19,161 nucleotides of DNA from NCBI GenBank assembly GCA_023423045.1, contig JAFAGA010000046.1, positions 1 through 19,161 of the forward strand, read 5' to 3'. This stretch comes from Bacillota bacterium (GTDB lineage: Bacteria; Bacillota; Clostridia; Lachnospirales; Lachnospiraceae). Each line of letters starts with the position of its first letter. Position 1 is the stretch's first letter. Below, piece by piece: positions 14,023 to 19,161 of the stretch. Position numbers and translations under genes: made by a program. Under the pieces are notes generated by a model, which was not told where the DNA came from, ran no database searches, and saw only the letters and a program-made list of their open reading frames with translations.

Positions 14023-16044
14023 ATGAAGAAGTTTTTTGGTATATTTCGAAGGAAAATTGCAATACGGATATCAATGGATCTTTTCTTATTCTTTCTCGTT
14101 GTTTTTGCTCTGATCAGTTATTCCTTCTATAATTCCACTTCAAACATTATGGTTGAGGAAAGTATGAAAAACCTTGAAAAGCTGGCGGTTGAAAAGGCAA
14201 ATGTATTTTCCTCCAATTTTGAAACCAGAACTAAGATGCTGGAGGTGCTTTCCAAGAATGCCAGCATTACCTCAATGGACCAGGCATTACAGGAGGATAT
14301 CTTAAAATCGCAGATCTCTCATTTTGGAGTGGACCGCTTTCAGGTATCGGATATTTCAGGAGACACCTGGGCTACCTCCGGCGCGAAGTTCAGCCTGGCG
14401 GGCAAGCCTAACTTTGTCACTACGGTTGATTCCAGACAAACTGTCATAGCACCGCCGTTAAACAGTGAGGCGGATGGGAAGATGATTATCATCATTACTA
14501 CTCCAATCTATAAAAACGGTGATTCTGCAGACGAAGTGATCGGAGCTTTAGGGGCTGTCTATTTCTCAGAAACCTTTAATAAAATCATTGAAGAAGTGGA
14601 TCTCGGTCCGGATGGCTACGGTTTTATCATTGATAATGCGGGTAACAAAATTGTTCACAAAGACATCTCGCTGGTAATGGAGAAGGATAATGATCTGTTA
14701 AAGGAAGATCCCGAGGTACTATCCTATAAAAACATCCAGGAGAAAATGACGGAAGGAAATACCGGATACGATATTTTTGCATATCAGGATAAGGATTACA
14801 CCATCGGTTATGCTCCCATCCCCAACTCAGGCTGGTTTTTAGGTCTTGTGCAGACAAAAGACCTTACCTTAAAAAGTATCGTCAGCCTGCGCCATCAGAT
14901 CATATTGATTCTCTCCATCACACTGCCCATGCTGCTGGTTGTCGTATTCCTCATAAGCCGAAGAATATCAAAGCCGATTGTTGCAGTGACAGGACTGTTA
15001 GATAAAACAGCACGGCTAGAGGTCAAAACAGATACGTCCAATGATTGGATCGGCAAATACAAGGATGAAATCGGAGAAATGGCTAAATCACTGACAGCGG
15101 TAAGAACTACCTTCCGAAACATTGCCGCTCAACTAAAGAGCGAATCTGAGCTGGCTTTTGATAACGCGGTGGATATGGAAAGCCGTGTTAAGAAATCAAT
15201 TGAATCCATGGAGGAGATTGAAAAGGCGACGGATTTGTTAGCGGTGGATGCCGAGGAGCAGGTCGTACATACAAAGCTTAGCGAAGATAAGCTTTCCAGT
15301 CTGTCATTAAAGCTGGAATCCGTCTCCGACGAAGCAAAGCATCTCTCGGAATTTGCTTCTACTACTGCCCGGATGAATAAGGAAGGAGTTAAAAGCATCT
15401 TTGATATGCGCAATAAGTTTTCGGAAAGCAATGTACTGTCTAAAAAAGCAGCGGATAACATTGACATACTGAGCAAAAAGTCGGAAAATATTAATAACAT
15501 AATCAATACCATCAACGATATTGCCAAGCGGACTAATTTGCTGGCATTAAACGCTTCCATTGAAGCAGCAAGGGCGGGTGAAGCAGGTAAAGGCTTCTCC
15601 GTGGTGGCGGATGAGATAAGAAAGCTTGCGGAGCAGACTTCCACCTCCACAGGAGAAATAGACGAAATCATCAATGAGATAAAATCCGACATATACAAGG
15701 TTAAAGAAAGCATGGACACAGCCCAGAGCATAATGGATGAATCCAACCAGCAGCTTGAAGAAACCACGCAATCCTTTGGTGCAATAGAGCAAAACACAAA
15801 CAACACCATTGTATCTATTGAAAATTTGGTCAGCAGCCTGATGAGCATTGAGCAATTTAAGCATGAGGTAGAGACAGCGATCAGCCAGATATCCCAGAGA
15901 AGTGAGAGCTCTGCTGCGGCATCTGAGGAAATATATTCAATTATACTGGAGCATAAGAGTTCCATTGAGGCCTTGTTCAATACAACAAAGGACCTGAAGA
16001 ATATCTCAGGCGAACTCCAGGAGTTAATCAGCAAGTTTAATTAA
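14023..16044 (+). CDS. Methyl-accepting chemotaxis protein with dCache-like sensor
   Basis: Transmembrane chemoreceptor that passes ligand binding to CheA/CheW and so to the flagellar motor. The 673 residues show a first membrane helix at about 16-36, an extracytoplasmic sensor at about 37-290 that looks like a double Cache domain (DRFQVSDISGDTWATSG, IIIITTPIYK, PDGYGFIIDNAGNKIVHKD, IGYAPIPNSGWFLGLVQ), a second membrane helix near 292-312, a HAMP segment to about 370, and the signalling coiled coil with its hairpin tip RTNLLALNASIEAARAGEAG at 503-522 and GFSVVADEIRKLAEQT after it. GGAGG lies 7 bases before the ATG. The ligand cannot be inferred. No other che or fla gene is present, so it is a stand-alone receptor. 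Confidence 0.95.
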   Translation: MKKFFGIFRRKIAIRISMDLFLFFLVVFALISYSFYNSTSNIMVEESMKNLEKLAVEKANVFSSNFETRTKMLEVLSKNASITSMDQALQEDILKSQISHFGVDRFQVSDISGDTWATSGAKFSLAGKPNFVTTVDSRQTVIAPPLNSEADGKMIIIITTPIYKNGDSADEVIGALGAVYFSETFNKIIEEVDLGPDGYGFIIDNAGNKIVHKDISLVMEKDNDLLKEDPEVLSYKNIQEKMTEGNTGYDIFAYQDKDYTIGYAPIPNSGWFLGLVQTKDLTLKSIVSLRHQIILILSITLPMLLVVVFLISRRISKPIVAVTGLLDKTARLEVKTDTSNDWIGKYKDEIGEMAKSLTAVRTTFRNIAAQLKSESELAFDNAVDMESRVKKSIESMEEIEKATDLLAVDAEEQVVHTKLSEDKLSSLSLKLESVSDEAKHLSEFASTTARMNKEGVKSIFDMRNKFSESNVLSKKAADNIDILSKKSENINNIINTINDIAKRTNLLALNASIEAARAGEAGKGFSVVADEIRKLAEQTSTSTGEIDEIINEIKSDIYKVKESMDTAQSIMDESNQQLEETTQSFGAIEQNTNNTIVSIENLVSSLMSIEQFKHEVETAISQISQRSESSAAASEEIYSIILEHKSSIEALFNTTKDLKNISGELQELISKFN

Positions 16045-16083
16045 TAAGGGAGCAAATACCCGGTTTATTGAATATCGCTGCAG

Positions 16084-16131
16084 AACCGCTGTCAGAACAG
16101 CCGGCACCACACTGTTCTGACAGCGGTTTTC
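16084..16131 (+). terminator. Terminator after the chemoreceptor gene
   Basis: AACCGCTGTCAGAACAG (16084-16100), an 11-base loop, then its exact complement (16112-16128) running into TT. A 17-base-pair perfect stem. Confidence 0.85.
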
Positions 16132-16195
16132 ACATGGAAAAATAAAATAAAGTGAACCCATTTCATTTTCATTACAATAAACAGTAAGAGGTACG

Positions 16196-16213
16196 CTTTG
16201 GTACGGACCAAAG
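16196..16213. promoter_or_regulatory. Inverted repeat before the sigma factor gene
   Basis: CTTTGGT-ACGG-ACCAAAG, an exact 7-base inverted repeat 30 bases before the start codon. GGTACG is also repeated directly at its left side. It may be an operator or a leader hairpin; the position fits control of the operon. No clear sigma-A promoter was found, and TGAACC near 16153 could be an ECF-type -35. Confidence 0.4.
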
Positions 16214-16243
16214 AATGACAAACGGCAAAGGGAGGGCAGCGAA

Positions 16244-16798
16244 ATGACAAAGGAAGAGTTAAATCAATTGATTATTGATTATGGAAGGCAGGTTTATAGC
16301 TTTTGCTGCAATCTCACCGGAAACAGGCCGGAGGCAGATGATCTGTATCAGGATACACTCTTAAAAGCTGTCGAGCTATGCCACAGACTTGACAGCAGTG
16401 GCAATCCCAAGAGCTTTATCATGGGCATCTCAGTTAAGGTATGGCAAAATCACAAGAAAAAACATGCCGTCAGACAAAATATCGTTAAATGGGAGGCACT
16501 GGATGAGGCTCACAAACTGGATAAGATGGATCAAAATGCATTTTCAACCCTGGACAAGATTAGCATGCAGCCGGAAGAAGAAATACTTCGTAAAGAGATG
16601 ATACAGACAGTTCGAAAAGAGGTAAAACGGCTGCCCGAAAAATTACGGCTGGTAATCTACATGTATTATACGGCTGAAATGTCGGTGGAGGACATCGGAA
16701 AAGCTCTGCATATTCCAAAGGGAACAGTAAAAAGCAGGCTTCATAAGGGGAGAAAATTAGTAAAAGAATTATTGGAGGTGTATGATTATGGATTATAA
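16244..16798 (+). CDS. ECF-type RNA polymerase sigma factor
   Basis: Alternative sigma factor of the extracytoplasmic function group, which directs RNA polymerase to a stress or envelope regulon. The 184 residues consist of region 2 (about 10-75: YGRQVYSFCCNLTGNRPEAD and DLYQDTLLKAVELCHRL, then NPKSFIMGI) and region 4 (about 130-178: LPEKLRLVIYMYYTAEMSVE, IGKALHIPKGTVKSRLHKGR), with a short linker; no sigma-3 domain. GGGAGGG stands before the ATG. The end overlaps the following membrane protein gene by 11 bases, the usual sigma/anti-sigma arrangement. Confidence 0.93.
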   Translation: MTKEELNQLIIDYGRQVYSFCCNLTGNRPEADDLYQDTLLKAVELCHRLDSSGNPKSFIMGISVKVWQNHKKKHAVRQNIVKWEALDEAHKLDKMDQNAFSTLDKISMQPEEEILRKEMIQTVRKEVKRLPEKLRLVIYMYYTAEMSVEDIGKALHIPKGTVKSRLHKGRKLVKELLEVYDYGL

Positions 16799-18203
16799 AG
16801 AGATTGATAAAATCTTAGAATCTGCCCTTACTCCGGCAGAAACACCCTCAGACGCACTAAATCACAGAATCATCACCGGAATGAAGGAGGCCCAACCAAT
16901 GAAATGGAGAAATAAAAGCTTTATTGCAGCGGCATGTATCATAGCATGTACTCTTCTGCTGCCCGTCTCAATCTACGCAGCTCAAAAATTGTTATCCCCC
17001 AAAGAGATTAGTGTTGAAATTGAAGATGATAAATTAGGTGAAGCGTTCCAAAAGGATGGTGAAGAAGTGTATCAGAGTGTAACAGATGGTGTATATAAGG
17101 CCACTTATCTGGGGCATGTAAACGGAGAGTTCATGAGCGAAAGGGCGGGTTCCGCCTGGGAACTCAATCCGGAAAGAACCTATGTTGCTGTTGCCATAGA
17201 AAGAATCGATGGAACTGAAATAACATACGAGGATAATTTATTTGTGTCCCCGCTGATTCAAGGGCTGAAGCCATGGGAATATAATATCGCCTCAATGCAC
17301 GGGAGCTATGTTTCACCAATGATTGATGGGGTTCTTTATCGTATCATAGAATGTGACAGCATTGAGGCCTTTGCGGATAAGGAATTGTACCTCATTGTGT
17401 CCGATACTTCCTTTTATAGCGTAGATGCCTACCATTACGATGAAGTAACCGGATTAATTACAGTCAATGACGATTATCCTGGAACTAACATTTTGTTTTC
17501 CATGAAATTAGACCCCTCGAAGGCTGACAGCGAAAAAGCACAGGCTTATTTAGAACAGTTGGAGGAGGAATGGAAATCCGGTACAGAAATCGGCAAGGAA
17601 GAAAGTACACAATCGGAGAAACCGGCAGATGGGGCAACAAGGGATGAGGCGGTTCGGCAGGAAAAGACTTACACTGATGATGAAACCGGAATTACAATTC
17701 ATATCGATACCGGTAAGGGAACTACCGGTATGGCCAATGACTATAGTTCAAAAGGAGCCTTCCATTATTATTTCAAAGTGGAAGGAGAAGGGATCGAAAC
17801 CCTCACTTATACGCTGAACAAAGGAGAATTCTGTTATTGGCCGCGTGTCATGGACTCATCGTCTTCCGTTAAAAATGAAAAGAAGTTTTATGGAAATAAA
17901 TACACCGTAGCTTATGATGAGCAGGATAAAACGGATTATATATACACCGTTTTTATAGAGGCTATTCTCAGCGATCACGGATATGATGAAAAATATATGG
18001 AAGAGCTTCAAAGTGCAGAAAATTATATGGATGCAAGAGAGAAAATCTATCATGATTCACTAAATGATGAACTTGAAACAGCCATGATCACTCTGGAAAT
18101 CAAAATGAAGGACGGTCGTGTTGTGGAAAAGGAATTATCCTTTGATAACCATCCGGACATTGACAAAGTCTTACGATGGAATATTGAAATGAATGTAAAA
18201 TAA
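16788..18203 (+). CDS. Probable membrane-anchored anti-sigma factor
   Basis: Likely holds the overlapping sigma factor inactive until an outside signal arrives; this is inferred from position and topology. From 16788 it has 471 residues: a short cytoplasmic part (1-43, MDYKEIDKILESALTPAETP), one membrane helix at about 44-64 (SFIAAACIIACTLLLPVSIY), and a large extracytoplasmic region of about 400 residues. That region has two parts, joined by a Glu/Lys/Ser-rich stretch near 265-300 (GTEIGKEESTQSEKPADG). The first resembles DUF4179-type domains of such proteins; I cannot name the second. No zinc HxxxCxxC anti-sigma motif is present. An ATG at 16782 is possible, but GGAGG spacing (9 bases) favours 16788. 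Confidence 0.78.
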   Translation: MDYKEIDKILESALTPAETPSDALNHRIITGMKEAQPMKWRNKSFIAAACIIACTLLLPVSIYAAQKLLSPKEISVEIEDDKLGEAFQKDGEEVYQSVTDGVYKATYLGHVNGEFMSERAGSAWELNPERTYVAVAIERIDGTEITYEDNLFVSPLIQGLKPWEYNIASMHGSYVSPMIDGVLYRIIECDSIEAFADKELYLIVSDTSFYSVDAYHYDEVTGLITVNDDYPGTNILFSMKLDPSKADSEKAQAYLEQLEEEWKSGTEIGKEESTQSEKPADGATRDEAVRQEKTYTDDETGITIHIDTGKGTTGMANDYSSKGAFHYYFKVEGEGIETLTYTLNKGEFCYWPRVMDSSSSVKNEKKFYGNKYTVAYDEQDKTDYIYTVFIEAILSDHGYDEKYMEELQSAENYMDAREKIYHDSLNDELETAMITLEIKMKDGRVVEKELSFDNHPDIDKVLRWNIEMNVK

Positions 18204-18276
18204 GTTAAGAACTGCGTCGGGCTTTTGGTATTTATGGATGTCTGATATGTCAACAGAAACGACACATGCAATGAAG

Positions 18277-18309
18277 CAGGAGGAAAATCATCGGTTGATT
18301 TTCCTCCTG
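18277..18309. terminator. Terminator between convergent operons
   Basis: CAGGAGGAAAATCA (18277-18290), loop TCGGT, exact complement (18296-18309), then TTCGATTTT. A 14-base-pair perfect stem placed between the anti-sigma gene and the superoxide dismutase gene; it may serve both. Confidence 0.8.
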
Positions 18310-18345
18310 TTCGATTTTATAGAGCCAGCTTCAGCATTTCATAGC

Positions 18346-18927
18346 TTAGAAATTAGATCTTCCTGCAACCACCGGCCAGTTAATATTATTCATAAAAGCA
18401 TTGATATACGCGTCTTTATTATCCGCATATTGAAGAAAATACGCATGTTCATACATATCCAGAACAAGAATCGGCGCGGAGTATGCGATATTACCCAGGT
18501 CATGGGCATCCAGGCTGATATCACGCAATCTCATGCTTCTTTGGTCGAAGCAAAGAACTGCCCAGCCTCTGCTGGCCTTTGCCGTCGCAATAAAATCCTC
18601 CTGCCAGGCCCTAAAACTGCCGAAATCCTGTACCAGCATATCCTCTGTGATCTCATCCGGCGACGGGGTATTTCCTCCGATATTCTCAAAATACAATTCA
18701 TGAAGGATGACACCGTCAAGAGCGTAGGTCTCTCCTCTCTTTAATTCCCGGTACCAGCTGAAGGTGGTATTGGACTGGTCCCGCTGCGCATCGCCATGCA
18801 TTAATATTTCATCGATTTTATTAATATTTGTGACGTAGCCGTCATACAGGCGCATATGTGCTTCGAATTGTGCCCGGTTCACCACCGTAATATCATCTGT
18901 GTAAGGGAATTCTATTCTTTCTATCAT
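18346..18927 (-). CDS. Superoxide dismutase, Fe/Mn family
   Basis: Converts superoxide to oxygen and hydrogen peroxide. The 193-residue protein keeps all four metal ligands: H24 in FEAHMRLYDGYV, H76 in GVILHELYFENIGG, and D157 with H161 in LVLDMYEHAYFLQYADN. The tryptophan-containing RAWQEDF, ASRGWAVL and the final INW motif also fit. The position that selects Fe or Mn in better known enzymes (Gln near 146) seems to hold H142 in DAHDLGN, so metal choice cannot be assigned. The frame extends to 18978, but GGGAGGAGAGGG precedes the ATG at 18927. It is a single gene without a clear promoter in the window. Confidence 0.9.
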   Translation of the reverse strand: MIERIEFPYTDDITVVNRAQFEAHMRLYDGYVTNINKIDEILMHGDAQRDQSNTTFSWYRELKRGETYALDGVILHELYFENIGGNTPSPDEITEDMLVQDFGSFRAWQEDFIATAKASRGWAVLCFDQRSMRLRDISLDAHDLGNIAYSAPILVLDMYEHAYFLQYADNKDAYINAFMNNINWPVVAGRSNF

Positions 18928-19145
18928 AGTGTTACCCTCTCCTCCCGTAATATGCCGCAGCATTTCTTCTATAATCATACGACAGCTTATCCTGATTTAT
19001 TCTTACTTCTGAGGAATGCTGTGCAAAAAGAATTAGTCCAGCTAAGAAATGTCAATAGTGAATTAAAAAACTTCTGATAGTTTTATTAAATGAAAAAAGA
19101 GTGACTTTAATAGACCTTTTGACATTACATCAAACGGCTGGTTCG

Positions 19146-19161
19146 AAGGAGGTATGTATTA
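19146..19161 (+). promoter_or_regulatory. Shine-Dalgarno of a gene starting beyond the window
   Basis: AAGGAGG at 19146-19152 near the right edge. The ATG at 19154 is too close to use; the true start probably lies just past the end. A TTGACA lies near 19120 but no -10 box is obvious after it. Confidence 0.4.

Noticed and set aside
15129..16034. 301-codon open frame on the minus strand inside the chemoreceptor gene
   Set aside because: It is antisense to the coiled-coil signalling domain, is Ser/Leu-rich low-complexity sequence, and has no ribosome binding site; the plus-strand protein has clear MCP motifs.

Overview
The window reads as a chromosomal segment from a low-to-moderate GC, motile, anaerobic member of the Clostridia, most like the Lachnospiraceae. 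Evidence for this is the strong AGGAGG ribosome binding sites, sigma-A promoters of the TTGACA/TATAAT type, an ATCase made of separate PyrB and zinc-containing PyrI chains, a bifunctional BirA next to the ECF biotin component BioY, a SWIM/SNF2 helicase and a dCache chemoreceptor. This is inference from gene families, not a taxonomic test. No rRNA, tRNA, CRISPR array, transposase or phage gene was found.

Layout. 33-2617 (minus strand) is a compact, visibly more GC-rich operon: padR, two DUF1048-like genes, an ABC ATPase and an ABC-2 permease. It looks like a self-regulated efflux cassette, with an inverted repeat over the -10 box of its own promoter. 2897-5119 (plus) holds tyrS and an unnamed zinc-ribbon/acidic-linker membrane protein. 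5120-5632 is a structured intergenic region. 5633-7290 (plus) holds birA and bioY, biotin sensing/ligation and biotin uptake. 7405-10617 (minus) is a large SWIM-SNF2 helicase. 10618-11530 looks empty of large genes but is not empty: it holds a hairpin-rich REP-like block and, further right, an unannotated minus-strand transcription unit with its own promoter, three degenerate repeats and tandem terminators. 11531-12873 (plus) is pyrBI. 13040-13624 (minus) is a GrpB-family protein. 14023-16044 (plus) is a methyl-accepting chemotaxis protein. 16244-18203 (plus) is an ECF sigma factor overlapping a membrane-anchored probable anti-sigma factor. 18346-18927 (minus) is an Fe/Mn superoxide dismutase. 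The right edge carries a Shine-Dalgarno sequence for a gene that starts beyond the window.

Most genes are single units or short operons of housekeeping or stress function, and most operon ends have a convincing hairpin terminator. The least explained element is the roughly 400-nt minus-strand unit at 10847-11249. It has a TTGACA-N17-TACAAT promoter, about 58-nt tandem repeats around a GGTACAGACCACC core, several tiny open frames that share an RPPK/RPPN peptide, and two consecutive terminators. A second item of interest is a hairpin with a GNRA-type loop that occurs upstream of both birA and the helicase gene, with base changes that keep the stem paired.
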